The notes beneath the pieces are model-generated. The model made no database searches, was not told the origin of the DNA, and saw only the letters and a list, made by a program, of their open reading frames with translations. A stretch of 64,000 bases of DNA, from contig LT549889.1 in assembly GCA_900078775.1 (NCBI GenBank), positions 3,720,001-3,784,000 of the forward strand, read 5' to 3'. This document shows positions 1 to 8,642 of this stretch, one piece after another. Both the position numbers and the translations under genes were made by a program. Source of the stretch: Mycolicibacterium aurum (lineage in GTDB: Bacteria; Actinomycetota; Actinomycetes; Mycobacteriales; Mycobacteriaceae). The number at the start of each line of letters is the position of its first letter. Position 1 is the first letter of the stretch.

Positions 1-212
1 ACGAACTCGTCGGCGACGGGATCATCGGGGAGGCCACCTGGTCCACTCTCAACGAGCACCTGGACACCCAGCAGATCCTGGATGCGATCTTCACCGTCGG
101 CGCCTACGAGACGCTGGGCTGGATGCTGCGGTCCTTCGGCGTCGAACTCGACGAGGATGTGCGGAAGTACCTGGCCGAGAAGGGATTCGGTCAGCCGATC
201 AAGCCGAGCTGA
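1..212 (+). CDS. carboxymuconolactone decarboxylase (AhpD-like) family protein, 3' end only
   Basis: Only the last 69 codons are inside the window; the frame is open from base 3 and stops at TGA 210-212. The tail reads LDAIFTVGAYETLGWMLRSF and ends in a short acidic/basic stretch. This helical segment resembles the C-terminus of mycobacterial carboxymuconolactone decarboxylase/AhpD-like proteins, which are small all-helical proteins of the alkylhydroperoxidase fold. The redox or catalytic part, including any CxxC motif, lies upstream and cannot be judged, so enzymatic function is not assigned. Family assignment rests on recognition of the C-terminal motif only. Confidence 0.6.
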   Translation, partial: ELVGDGIIGEATWSTLNEHLDTQQILDAIFTVGAYETLGWMLRSFGVELDEDVRKYLAEKGFGQPIKPS

Positions 213-363
213 CGGAAGGCCGGGTGGCGCGCCTGGGCCCGCAGGTGCGGTCGCTGTGACGTGGCTCTCATGCCCAGGGCGGAGCCCGCACCTCCCGGGG
301 TCGCAGATCAAGATCGCCCCCGGGCACGATGCCGATACGGCGCCGGATTCGTAGCGTCGAATC

Positions 364-555
364 ATGACACACGCACATCCCCTACAGGGGACCTCGATCA
401 GTTCTATTCCGTTGCCGTACATCGCATCCCGACGCTGGATGGCCCGCCTGGCGGCGGCGCTGCGGGAGTGGCGGAGCAACGCTGACTACCGCGCCGTCAA
501 GCGCGAGGCGTTCATGGAGGACGCGGCCATGGCCCGCGAGATGTACCGGCTCTAA
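364..555 (+). CDS. small hypothetical protein (63 aa)
   Basis: A 63-codon frame with ATG at 364. Its C-terminal half is helical and charged (REWRSNADYRAVKREAF, ending MYRL). That composition looks protein-like, whereas the overlapping frames give the usual Arg/Ala/Pro-rich GC shadow. There is no clear Shine-Dalgarno before ATG 364; an internal ATG at 439 would give a 38-residue peptide. It ends tail to tail with the DUF4239 gene, overlapping by 4 bases. No domain is recognised. It could be a false positive in GC-rich DNA. Confidence 0.4.
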   Translation: MTHAHPLQGTSISSIPLPYIASRRWMARLAAALREWRSNADYRAVKREAFMEDAAMAREMYRL

Positions 556-1343
556 CCGCCGGGGTGTTCGAGCACCCGGACGAACTGCCGCAACGGGTCG
601 GGCGAGGTCGCCGCGTCGCCGATGAACGGGTGCGCCAACTGCAGGATCAGGAACAGGTTGGCCGCCACCAGGGTGCCGACGATCGCCACCATCGGATAGT
701 GCAGGGACGGCTTCTCCACGCCGTAGACGATGGCGGTGCCGAGCACCAGAGCGCTGGTGAGGAAGACGACCGCCCACAGCGGCCAGGGCGCGCCATCGTC
801 GCCGTGGGCCTGCAGCAACCGCACCGTCCGGGCCTGGCCGAGCTTGTCGAGGTTGGTCAACGAGGTTGCCAGCCGCGCCTGCTGGGTGTCCGTCGCCGGC
901 GCGACCTGCTCATAGGCCCGGTAGAGGTCCGACAGCGCCCGGTCCGCCTCCGGGCCCGGGTGGCCGTCGGTGCCCGGCCACTCCGCCAGCGCCGCCCTCC
1001 CATAGGTCAGCAGCGCGGCCCGCAGGCGTCCCGCGTCCTCGTCGCCGAAAATGGCGGTGTCTCTTGCCAACTGCACCGCGACCGCCCCCTCGGCGCGGAC
1101 GTTGGCGTCGGCGGTGTTGATGTGGCCCCACATCGCCGAGACGACGAACCCGATGAAGAAGGCGTAGACGAAGCCGATCACCCCGTAGGTGAACCGGGCG
1201 ACGTCGTTGTGGTCATCACCGGTCAGGTGCGGGAACCGCCGGCGGACCGCGCGCTGCAGCAGCACCGCCCCGCCGGCAATGAGAACGATCAGGGCAACGA
1301 GGAGCAGCCCAGCCGGGACATGGCTCACCAGCCAAGCAGTCAT
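552..1343 (-). CDS. DUF4239-type integral membrane protein
   Basis: 263 residues. Two hydrophobic helices lie near the N-terminus (about residues 10-30 and 50-72), a soluble mostly helical region spans about 75-185, and two C-terminal membrane segments sit at about 190-210 and 215-240. This 2+2 arrangement with an extramembrane middle fits the bestrophin-like/DUF4239 family, whose function in mycobacteria is not established. The gene is monocistronic: the next minus-strand gene ends 160 bases upstream at 1503. The start is ATG at 1343. Confidence 0.75.
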   Translation of the reverse strand: MTAWLVSHVPAGLLLVALIVLIAGGAVLLQRAVRRRFPHLTGDDHNDVARFTYGVIGFVYAFFIGFVVSAMWGHINTADANVRAEGAVAVQLARDTAIFGDEDAGRLRAALLTYGRAALAEWPGTDGHPGPEADRALSDLYRAYEQVAPATDTQQARLATSLTNLDKLGQARTVRLLQAHGDDGAPWPLWAVVFLTSALVLGTAIVYGVEKPSLHYPMVAIVGTLVAANLFLILQLAHPFIGDAATSPDPLRQFVRVLEHPGG

Positions 1344-1502
1344 GGTCTGACTGTAGAGCGATCCGGCACGGACGTCCGGTGGAATCGCCCATCAGCCTCC
1401 GCGTATCCGGCCGGGCCCGGTGCGGATCATCATCGGGGTCTTCGCCGAGATAGATTGCCATTACGGGTATTCGGCACGCAGTCGGGCCGGCGGACCGGCG
1501 AC

Positions 1503-2927
1503 TCACCCGTAGCCGGGATAACGTCCCTCCCAGATCGCGAGCTGCCCGGCCCGGTGACCGCGCGCGATCACGGCCGCCGGGCCGAGCAGCATGGTGGGCC
1601 CGCCGGCACCGTCGTAACGCTCCCAGGGCTCTGCGCCACGGACGAATTCCAGCCAGCGATCCTGAACGGCGTCCGACATCCGACGGGCCGCCCCGTCGTT
1701 GCCGGCCAGCGCAGGTGCGGCATCCAGATTGCCGAAGACCAGGGCCAGGCACGAATCGTGGCATGCGCCCAATCCGGCACGCGGGGAGGACCACTGCAGT
1801 TCGTAACGGAACACCGCATTGCCGCGCTCGGCGTGTGCGCGGACGAACTGCTCCGTCGGCGCGGTGAAGTGGTAGTCGGTGACCAGTGCCGAGGCGACAT
1901 CGCGCGTGCTGGAATGGTGCTCGCGGTACGTGGCGACCACCGCGTCCGCGTCGTGGCCGGGCCCGGCGAGTGCCTGCGCCCGGCTCCGCACGTACCGTTC
2001 GGTGAAGATCCGCTCATCCAGCGCGGCATCGAAGATCCGCCATTCGTCGCGCGTCGTCCCGGCGAGGATGGGGATGGCCGGCAGGTCGCGTGTCTGCGCG
2101 ACCACCAGGGGATGCCCGTCGATGACATCGCCGTCGATACAGGGGTGGAACGGGCCCTGCGGCGGAACAAGTCCCGTGTCGATGCCGCATTGCGCGGCAA
2201 GGATCTGCTCGACACTTGCGTGCCCGCTCAGGGCGCTGAGCTGTTCGGCCACGGCCGCAGCGGCCGCCGTGGACCGAATGCGTTCCAACCCGCCGCTCTG
2301 CAGGATTGCGCGGTCGAAGAGGTCACATCCCGCGGCGAGCAGTGCCGATATCGCCACCGCACCGGAGGACTGCCCTGCCACCGTGATGGCGCCGGGGTCG
2401 CCGCCGAAAGCGCCGATCTGTTCGCGGACCCACCGCAGCGCCTGCCTCTGGTCGCGCAGGGTCAGGTTGGTGGAGCCCGCGCCGTGCCGGTCCGGAGCGT
2501 AGAGCGAACCCAGCACGCCCAGACGGAAATTCATCGTCACCACCACGATGTCGCCGCGCCGGGCGAGCCTCGAACCGTCGAGCAGTGCAGCGGATCCGTG
2601 TCCTTGCGCCTGTCCGCCGCCGTGCAGGAAGACCAACACCGGCCGGCGGTTGTCGTCGACCGCGGGCGTCCAGATGTTCAACGTGAGGCAGTCCTCGCTC
2701 ATCGTGAGGCCGCGTTTGGCCAGCCGCTCGGGCGCGATGTCCTGTGGGGCGATCGCCCCGAATGCGGTCGCATCCCGCACGCCGGCCCAGTTCATCACGG
2801 GTTGCGGGGGGCGCCAACGATGCTCGCCGACCGGGGCCGCTGCGTAGGGCACACCGCGGAAGGTGACGAGGTCTCTGCGCGCCTCGCCGCGCAGCGCGCC
2901 GTGGGAGGTGTGCGCGACGACGGTCAC
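1503..2927 (-). CDS. type-B carboxylesterase / para-nitrobenzyl-esterase-like protein
   Basis: 474 residues of the carboxylesterase type-B alpha/beta-hydrolase fold. Visible family features are the N-terminal FRGVPYAAAPVGEHRW block, SEDCLTLNIWTP, the oxyanion-hole motif FLHGGGQ, and the nucleophile elbow GQSSGA. The elbow has Gln-Ser-Ser where the family usually has Glu-Ser-Ala; the catalytic Ser is present. It has no signal peptide, so it is probably cytosolic, hydrolysing an ester or amide of unknown identity. The start is GTG at 2927, overlapping the stop of the upstream VOC gene (GTGA), so it is the last gene of a coupled minus-strand operon running from 6948. Confidence 0.85.
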   Translation of the reverse strand: MTVVAHTSHGALRGEARRDLVTFRGVPYAAAPVGEHRWRPPQPVMNWAGVRDATAFGAIAPQDIAPERLAKRGLTMSEDCLTLNIWTPAVDDNRRPVLVFLHGGGQAQGHGSAALLDGSRLARRGDIVVVTMNFRLGVLGSLYAPDRHGAGSTNLTLRDQRQALRWVREQIGAFGGDPGAITVAGQSSGAVAISALLAAGCDLFDRAILQSGGLERIRSTAAAAAVAEQLSALSGHASVEQILAAQCGIDTGLVPPQGPFHPCIDGDVIDGHPLVVAQTRDLPAIPILAGTTRDEWRIFDAALDERIFTERYVRSRAQALAGPGHDADAVVATYREHHSSTRDVASALVTDYHFTAPTEQFVRAHAERGNAVFRYELQWSSPRAGLGACHDSCLALVFGNLDAAPALAGNDGAARRMSDAVQDRWLEFVRGAEPWERYDGAGGPTMLLGPAAVIARGHRAGQLAIWEGRYPGYG

Positions 2928-3430
2928 GGGCGCTCGGTCAGGGGATACTGCCCGGCCATCGCACCGTCGAGTATCCGGGTCAGGAAGTCGCGGCCCTTGA
3001 AGCTCACCACCTCCACCCGAAGCCCGCTGCGCGGGTCACGCAGGAACGCCACGCCGGCACCCGTGCGCTCCAATTCCCAACCGTCGCCTTGCAACCGCGC
3101 GACGTCCTCACGCCAGCGCTGTGCGTAGTAGCCGACGTGGTGCATGCCGCCGAGCTTCGGTTCGGCGAAGATCGAGTCGGCGGCTGCGACGACCTCGATC
3201 AGCTCCAGATACGGCGGACCCGAGGTGGAGAACGCGATGCGGACGGTCTGGTCGTCGGCGGACCCGTCCGGCCGGGTGAAGCCGCTGCGCATCTCGAACG
3301 GTGGCGCCCAGGTGATCTGCATGGCGTCGGTGAGCGCCTGCATGGCGGGCAGCAGATCCGGGACCAGGTGACCCACGTGGTAGACGTTGTCGAAGGCCGA
3401 GGCGGCCAGCGTCTGCAATGTCGGGTCCAT
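2924..3430 (-). CDS. VOC (glyoxalase/bleomycin-resistance fold) family protein
   Basis: 168 residues from ATG 3430. This start leaves one base after the stop of the DUF1214 gene and avoids an N-terminal extension lying inside that gene. The N-terminus (FDNVYHVGHLVPDLLPAM) and the middle motif GGMHHVGYYA are typical VOC-fold half-modules with metal-ligand-like His residues; PPYLELIEVV is the usual Glu-containing strand. The substrate is unknown. It is translationally coupled to the esterase downstream and follows the DUF1214 and sulfotransferase genes, so it probably acts in the same small-molecule pathway. Confidence 0.75.
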   Translation of the reverse strand: MDPTLQTLAASAFDNVYHVGHLVPDLLPAMQALTDAMQITWAPPFEMRSGFTRPDGSADDQTVRIAFSTSGPPYLELIEVVAAADSIFAEPKLGGMHHVGYYAQRWREDVARLQGDGWELERTGAGVAFLRDPRSGLRVEVVSFKGRDFLTRILDGAMAGQYPLTERP

Positions 3431-3431
3431 G

Positions 3432-4676
3432 TCAGATCCGGTATCTGCGCCGGATGGCGTCGAATCGTGCGTGCAGTTGGGCGGCACGTTCCTCGAACGT
3501 GACGCGCCGGGTGTCGGCCGGTAGCATGGTGTCCAGCTCGGCGGTGCTGACGACCGTGGTGCGGACCTCGGGCAGCTCTCGGCTTCCGATGACGCGCATC
3601 GTCAGGTATCCCTCGCTGAAGCGCTGCGTGTCGATCCAGTTGTGCACGCCGGGGTCGTTGTGGGCCATCACCATTCGCACCCGGCCGTCGGAGTCGACCA
3701 CCGATCTGTTCGGCGTGTGACTCACCGGCCGGTACAGGTAGTCCATGCTGTTCCAGAACGCGCCCATGTTGGTCAGCATCCAGAATTCGCCACCGTCGGC
3801 GAACTCGAAGATCAACGCCTCGTCCGGTCCGAGCCGCCACGGCATGGTCACGATGAGCCGGCCACGGCGTGCATCACGTTGCTCCGCGGTGCCGGCGAAG
3901 CGCGCACCGGGAAACACGTTGGGCTCGGGCTCGCCGAACAGCGAGCCGATCTGCAGTTCGCGGTCCGGCCAGTCCGTCATCACCCCGGTCAGGAAGTCGC
4001 CGGCCCACTGCATCGACGCGATCAGATCCGGTGGTGTCGGAACCGGACGCGGCTCGTCCATGCCGATGCGCTCGATGCTGAACTGCGCCGGGCGCTCCGC
4101 CCAGGAGTCGAAACCCTGCCGCATGAACAGCTTGCGCGAGCCCGGTGTGGTGGGTAGCCAGTTCGGTTCTCGCCGTTGCCCTCCGATGTAGAGAACGAAG
4201 CTGCCGTCGGGCTCGGTCACCAGGTCCTCGCCGGTGATGTTCGCCTCGGGGGTGTCCCCGAACGGCTCGTGCAGGTTCGGGTGATCGGCACCGTAGTACA
4301 CGTCCTTGTCGGGGCGCGGTCCTTGCACGGTGAAGTTGATGAAACGCGCCGTGCCCCGGTCGCCGGCGATCCGGTAGGTCGAGGCCCCGTCGATCCACGC
4401 CTGCAGGTAGACGAAGTCGGCGTTGTCGCCGCCGAGTTTGCGGGCCGGACCGCAGAACGGGTGGATCATCGGGTACCGGGTGTTCCTGGTCTCCAGAGCG
4501 AGATCGTAAGCCTGCCCGAGGTTCTGGGTCAGGTAGCGGAAGGCGTCGGCGCGCTGCAGGGCATTCGCCGGCGAGGTGTCCTTGAAGGCGAGGTCGCCGG
4601 CCGCCTTGAGCCGGTCGCAGAACTCGTGCCACGCCGCGCGCAGTGCGGCGTCGTCCTCGGCGTCACCGAACGCCAT
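3432..4676 (-). CDS. DUF1214 domain-containing protein
   Basis: 414 residues. The C-terminal half contains the DUF1214 signature seen in mycobacterial proteins that sit beside sulfotransferases: a Trp-rich stretch (GGEFWMLTNMGAFWNSMDYL) followed by RVRMVMAHNDPGVHNWIDT. The N-terminal region includes NTRYPMIHPFCGPARKLGGD. No catalytic motif is recognised and the family's biochemical role is undefined. ATG 4676 overlaps the stop of the sulfotransferase gene by one base (TGATG), so the two are coupled. There is no signal peptide. Confidence 0.8.
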   Translation of the reverse strand: MAFGDAEDDAALRAAWHEFCDRLKAAGDLAFKDTSPANALQRADAFRYLTQNLGQAYDLALETRNTRYPMIHPFCGPARKLGGDNADFVYLQAWIDGASTYRIAGDRGTARFINFTVQGPRPDKDVYYGADHPNLHEPFGDTPEANITGEDLVTEPDGSFVLYIGGQRREPNWLPTTPGSRKLFMRQGFDSWAERPAQFSIERIGMDEPRPVPTPPDLIASMQWAGDFLTGVMTDWPDRELQIGSLFGEPEPNVFPGARFAGTAEQRDARRGRLIVTMPWRLGPDEALIFEFADGGEFWMLTNMGAFWNSMDYLYRPVSHTPNRSVVDSDGRVRMVMAHNDPGVHNWIDTQRFSEGYLTMRVIGSRELPEVRTTVVSTAELDTMLPADTRRVTFEERAAQLHARFDAIRRRYRI

Positions 4677-5827
4677 CAGCGCCTCGTCTCGATGTCGATG
4701 CCGAACCGCTCGCGGTAGGGCGCGAATTCGTCGTGCAGCTGCTGCACGGGAACGGGCAGAACGTCGGTGGAGTAAGAGAACTTGCCGTACCGGTCGCTGC
4801 GATGGGTGGCGAGGTAGTCACGCATCGCCTTCTCGGCGTCGGCCGTGAACGATATTCCGGCGAAGTCGTAGAAGCCGCCGATCGTGGCGACCGGGTCGGT
4901 GACGAAGTCGCGGTAGCGGACGTGGTGGATGCGCGGGTCGTGCACGAGCGGGTCGGTGAGGTAGGCGTGGAAATTGGCCCGCGACCCCTCGATCGTGGCC
5001 TCGGCGTACCGATTCCAGTCCAGTGGCCCGGCCAGGCTCTCGTTGATCTGGCCGAAGGCCACGATCTGGGAGGCGAGCACCTGCACGGGGTCGCGGTGTA
5101 CCCAGACGATGCGGGCGTCGGGGTAGGTGTCGAAGAGCGCTCGTAGACGTCGGCCGTGAAATCCCTTGAGTACCCACTGTTTCGGTGGGCGGGAATGCTG
5201 GACGTGCTGCAGCGTCATCCGGTGCAGGGTGTACTGCGCATGATGGTCCTGCGGGAAGTTCCGGATCGTCAGCGGAACCCGCCACCAGGCGCTCGGGTTC
5301 GTCGCGCGGAAGTCGAAGGCCCAGGTGCGTTCGCACTCGGGCAGTCCGGCACCGAGCAGGTCGTTGTAGGGGTGACTGACGATCCAGGGCGGGATGCGGT
5401 CAAGGATCTCCCGCCAGTCCGCATCGGCCTGCGCCCGGCGCCGGTCGTCGACGGGGGCCGGGCCCGGTGGCGGCGAGGGGTACATGACCTCCCAGAACCG
5501 CAGCGCGCGGGACTGCTCGTCCTCGGCGAGCAGGGCATGCAGCAGCGTCGTCCCCGATCGCGGCTCACCGGTGGCGAAAAGCGGAGCGGTGATCGATTCA
5601 GCCGTCAGGGGTAGGCGTGCGCGGTCGGCCATGAAGCGCAGACGACTCGTCAGCAGTCCGCCGATCGTGAGCGCGGCTGCCCGCGAACCTGTTTCGTCGA
5701 GTCCGGCGCTGTTCAGCGCGTCGACGACGAGTGCCACGCGTGCGGCGAGGGTGTCATCGCCGAAGTCGTCGAGCCCGGTGGAATCTCGTGCATCGGCGAT
5801 GAGGACGTCGGTGTCCAGGAGTGTCAT
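4676..5827 (-). CDS. sulfotransferase family protein
   Basis: 383 residues. The PAPS 5'-phosphosulfate-binding loop is clear: ATGEPRSGTTLLHALLAEDE at about residues 88-107 (the GxPRSGTT motif). The 3'-phosphate-binding region follows as DARIVWVHRDPVQVLAS. The protein matches the Stf-type sulfotransferases expanded in mycobacteria, which transfer sulfuryl groups to lipids, sugars or hydroxylated small molecules; the acceptor here cannot be read from sequence. It overlaps the LLM oxidoreductase gene upstream (ATGA at 5824-5827) and the DUF1214 gene downstream. Confidence 0.88.
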   Translation of the reverse strand: MTLLDTDVLIADARDSTGLDDFGDDTLAARVALVVDALNSAGLDETGSRAAALTIGGLLTSRLRFMADRARLPLTAESITAPLFATGEPRSGTTLLHALLAEDEQSRALRFWEVMYPSPPPGPAPVDDRRRAQADADWREILDRIPPWIVSHPYNDLLGAGLPECERTWAFDFRATNPSAWWRVPLTIRNFPQDHHAQYTLHRMTLQHVQHSRPPKQWVLKGFHGRRLRALFDTYPDARIVWVHRDPVQVLASQIVAFGQINESLAGPLDWNRYAEATIEGSRANFHAYLTDPLVHDPRIHHVRYRDFVTDPVATIGGFYDFAGISFTADAEKAMRDYLATHRSDRYGKFSYSTDVLPVPVQQLHDEFAPYRERFGIDIETRR

Positions 5828-6948
5828 GGTGTGCTTCCTGTGCGCTGCAGCAGTGCGTCTTCGACTTCGCGGACCTTGCGGGCCGATGCGGCGGCGTAGG
5901 CCTGCCCGGCCATTCCGCTGTAGTCGAGCACCGATACGACCCGGGCACCGGCCTCGCCGAATGCGGCGATCTGCGTGGCTACCTGCTTCGGGGTGCCGTG
6001 TGGAACGACGGACAGGATCGCGGCCGGGTCGACGTCCGCGAGGAGCCGGAGCAGTCGGTCGCGGGTCAGGACGCGCGGGTCGATGTCCTGGATGCCGCGC
6101 CAGTGCTCGCCCATCGGGTGGCGGTGCCCGGCCGCGGCCAGCGCGTCGGCCGTCAGTTGCAGCACCAGCGATTTCACCAGCGGACGGTGCAGAACCTCGT
6201 CCAGTTCGTCGGGTTCACCGATGAGGCAGACGACCATCTTCGCCGGTGTGATCACCTCCGGGTCGCGCCCGGCCTGTTCGGCAGCCTCCCGGATGCGCGC
6301 CAACTGGCCGGCGTAGGTTTCGGGTCCGGCGCTGCCGGTCGGCCACCAGCCGTCGCCGAGTTCACCGACCAGTCGCAGCATGCGGGGGCCGTTGGCCCCG
6401 ATCCAGATCGGTGGCGGGCCGGTGCGGTGCAAGTCGGTGTCCAGCCGAGCGTGCTCGAGTGTGAAGTACCGACCGGCGAAGTCGACCGGACCGTCGGTGT
6501 TCCACATCAGACGGATCAGCCGGAGGGCCTCGGCGAATCGACCGACCCTGCCGCGGTCCTCGAATCCGTAGGGGGCCAAGTTTTCTCGCTCCCCCGCCCC
6601 GAGTCCCAGGATGAACCGTCCCTCCGAGAGGTGGCTCAGGGTCAGAGCCGACTGGGCCAGCATCACCGGGTGGCGGCGGACGGTGTCGAGCACACTGGTT
6701 GCCAGCCGGGTATGTGTCGTGCGCGCCGCGACGGCACCGGCGAGGGTGAGCGTCTCCAGGTAGCGGTGCGGCGACGGCGACACCTCGGCCAGGTCGGTGA
6801 ACTCGGGCGTCCAGATCGAGTCCGGCCAGAAGCTGACGAGGTGATCGGGCATCCACAGGGAGTGGTAGCGCCCGTCATCGAGCGCTGCCAGTCCGCTCAG
6901 GTCGAGCGGCAGCGTCGTGCGGAAGAACGCTGCCAACTCCAGGGACAT
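5824..6948 (-). CDS. LLM-class F420-dependent oxidoreductase (phthiodiolone-ketoreductase-like)
   Basis: 374 residues from ATG 6948; a TTG at 6957 would add three residues. It is a luciferase-like TIM-barrel protein with the LLM landmarks TRLATSVLDTVRRHPVMLAQ, LSEGRFILGLGAGERENL and PPPIWIGANGPRMLRL. It resembles mycobacterial F420H2-dependent reductases of the phthiodiolone ketoreductase type, which reduce ketones or hydroxylate substrates in the cytosol. It is the first gene of the five-gene operon with the sulfotransferase, DUF1214, VOC and esterase genes. The physiological substrate is not known. Confidence 0.85.
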   Translation of the reverse strand: MSLELAAFFRTTLPLDLSGLAALDDGRYHSLWMPDHLVSFWPDSIWTPEFTDLAEVSPSPHRYLETLTLAGAVAARTTHTRLATSVLDTVRRHPVMLAQSALTLSHLSEGRFILGLGAGERENLAPYGFEDRGRVGRFAEALRLIRLMWNTDGPVDFAGRYFTLEHARLDTDLHRTGPPPIWIGANGPRMLRLVGELGDGWWPTGSAGPETYAGQLARIREAAEQAGRDPEVITPAKMVVCLIGEPDELDEVLHRPLVKSLVLQLTADALAAAGHRHPMGEHWRGIQDIDPRVLTRDRLLRLLADVDPAAILSVVPHGTPKQVATQIAAFGEAGARVVSVLDYSGMAGQAYAAASARKVREVEDALLQRTGSTP

Positions 6949-7200
6949 GAAGCGCAAACTACCGCAGCGTCACCGCCGCGTCTGAGGATTGCTGTGCATT
7001 CGCCCAGCACTGCGGAACGGCGATGCGGTGGCAGTGTGGGGTCGCCGACCCGCCTGACGCCATGCAGTGCGCCCGTGACGCTGCGTGCGGGTCACTCCCC
7101 GGTGCCGCCGGCCGATTTGTTCGATGCGGGCTCGGACGAAGTTGCGGACCGGCTGAATAAGCCCGGCCGGCCCGATACACCCTGAACCGCTCAATCTCTG
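6949..7200. other. intergenic, no gene seen
   Basis: About 250 bases between the LLM oxidoreductase start and the tRNA gene. It should hold the promoter of the 6948-to-1503 operon. I see no convincing -10/-35 pair, hairpin or protein-like frame. Confidence 0.3.
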
Positions 7201-7273
7201 TGGAGCTAAGGGGAATCGAACCCCTGACCTTCTCGATGCGAACGAGACGCGCTACCAACTGCGCTATAGCCCC
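7201..7273 (-). tRNA. tRNA-Ala (anticodon CGC)
   Basis: Read on the minus strand, 73 nt fold as a cloverleaf: acceptor GGGGCTA pairing with TAGCTCC (one G-U), discriminator A, D-arm GCGC-AGTTGGTA-GCGC, anticodon stem TCTCG/CGAGA with loop TTCGCAT, and T-arm containing GGTTCGATTCC. The loop places CGC at positions 34-36, decoding GCG alanine codons. CCA is not encoded. The gene lies just downstream of the glpR stop, on the same strand. Confidence 0.95.
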
Positions 7274-7324
7274 TTGACCGATAAGCAGGTTACCAGTACC
7301 ACCCGCCCCAGCCGAAACCGGCCG

Positions 7325-8434
7325 CTACTGGCCCGCCGCGCGCGGCAGATCGTAGTCGCGGGCGAACCGCGCATAGGCCAGGTGCTCGAACGCCGGGTCC
7401 TCGTCGTCGATCTCCAGCACGGCCGCACCCGGGCGACGCAGACGCGACGGCACCACGTCGAACTCGTCGTCCCCGGTGTTCTCCACACCGAGCCGCGACC
7501 GCATCACCCGCTGGGCCCGACGGCGCCGCAGCTGCTCCTCGATCCGGGTCTGACGGCGCAGATAGGCCAGATACAGCACGGTCACCGCGACCACCACGCC
7601 GACCAGCCACCACAGCGACGGCGACACCACGGCGGCCAGCACCGCAGAGAGCCCCATGGCGACGGCCATCGACAGCAGCACCCGCTTGCGGAAGGTGTAC
7701 TTGCGCGCACTCACCGCCTGCGAGGTCTTGGACTCGTAGCGGTTGCGCCGGGCCGAGGCCATCGACTCCGCCAGCGCGGGCTCGTCGTCGTCCTCGAAGC
7801 CGTCCTCGGCCTCCAGGCCGGAGGTGTCGTCGACGTACTCGTAGTCGTCGGCCTCGGCGGCCTCTTCGGCGTCTTCAGCGGCATCCTCGGCCTCGTCAGC
7901 GGCTTCCTCGAGCTCTTCGGCGGCCGCCTCGACGGCCTCCTCGGTGGCCTCGGCCACCGGCTGCGGGGCCGGTTCGGGCTCGGGCGCGTCGAAGTCCAGC
8001 GTCAACTCCTCGGGCTCCTCGGCCCGTTCGGCCTCGGCCTGCCGTTGGAAGGACTCGCCGATCGGCAGCGCGCCGGAGTCCTCGTCGACGACGTCCACGT
8101 CGAGGTAGGGCGATTCCTCGGCCACGGGGGCCGCCGCGGCCAGCACCACCGACCGCCGGCGGGCCGCGTCCTCTTCGATGTCGGCCTCGATGTCGGCCTC
8201 GATGTCCTCGTACTCGTCCTCGGCGGGCCGCCAGTCCGGGTCGCTGTGATGACCGGCCGCGGCGCGGGGACGCCGGAGTCTGGCATTGCGCCCGGAGTTG
8301 AGCACCCGGGTCGCCAATGCGACATCGCTTGTGCGGCGGACATTGTCGCGTTTACTCACCAGCATCGGCACCAGCACGAAGAGCCACAGCACGACGAGGG
8401 AGATCCACAACAGTGATTGGGGGATGCTTGGCAT
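7325..8434 (-). CDS. glpR: GlpR-like membrane receptor of the Glp/MoeA divisome protein (Rv0996-type)
   Basis: 369 residues: an N-terminal transmembrane helix (about 6-26) ending LVSKRD, a long acidic cytosolic segment, a low-complexity Glu/Ala run at about 155-200, and two further membrane helices at about 252-300 followed by a basic RRQTRIEEQLRRRRAQR segment. This architecture, one gene away from a MoeA-like glp gene, matches the actinobacterial GlpR/SepX family. From published work on Corynebacterium, GlpR anchors the MoeA-derived protein Glp at the FtsZ division site; that role here is inferred. The Glu/Ala run is the most repetitive coding segment I saw in the window. Its promoter region contains an 18-bp palindrome (8502-8519). 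Confidence 0.8.
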   Translation of the reverse strand: MPSIPQSLLWISLVVLWLFVLVPMLVSKRDNVRRTSDVALATRVLNSGRNARLRRPRAAAGHHSDPDWRPAEDEYEDIEADIEADIEEDAARRRSVVLAAAAPVAEESPYLDVDVVDEDSGALPIGESFQRQAEAERAEEPEELTLDFDAPEPEPAPQPVAEATEEAVEAAAEELEEAADEAEDAAEDAEEAAEADDYEYVDDTSGLEAEDGFEDDDEPALAESMASARRNRYESKTSQAVSARKYTFRKRVLLSMAVAMGLSAVLAAVVSPSLWWLVGVVVAVTVLYLAYLRRQTRIEEQLRRRRAQRVMRSRLGVENTGDDEFDVVPSRLRRPGAAVLEIDDEDPAFEHLAYARFARDYDLPRAAGQ

Positions 8435-8501
8435 GGTGCCTTTCCTTTCCCCTTCAGGCTAGGTCTGTGACCAGCGCATCCGTCCGCGGCGCGCCGAGGT
8501 C

Positions 8502-8519
8502 AATTACACACCTGTAATT
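8502..8519. promoter_or_regulatory. palindrome AATTACA-CACC-TGTAATT upstream of glpR
   Basis: A perfect 7+4+7 inverted repeat in the 208-base gap between glpR (start 8434) and rimJ (stop 8643), 68-85 bases upstream of the glpR start. It is AT-rich compared with its surroundings and lacks a T tract, so an operator is likelier than a terminator. No regulator is known to me for this sequence. Confidence 0.45.
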
Positions 8520-8642
8520 CACCGGATACAAGCACCATCAGCCACATAAGTCACACGAGTAACATTTGGCCTTGGCGAGACACGCGAAATTGCGGTGATT
8601 TCGGTCGCGCCGACGACGGGTACGCGAGTTTCGCCAACTATT

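Noticed and set aside
564..3128. An 854-codon open frame on the plus strand
   Set aside because: It is antisense to the DUF4239, esterase and VOC genes, all of which show real motifs. Its own translation is Arg/Gly/Val/Gln-rich without domains, typical of GC-rich codon shadows.
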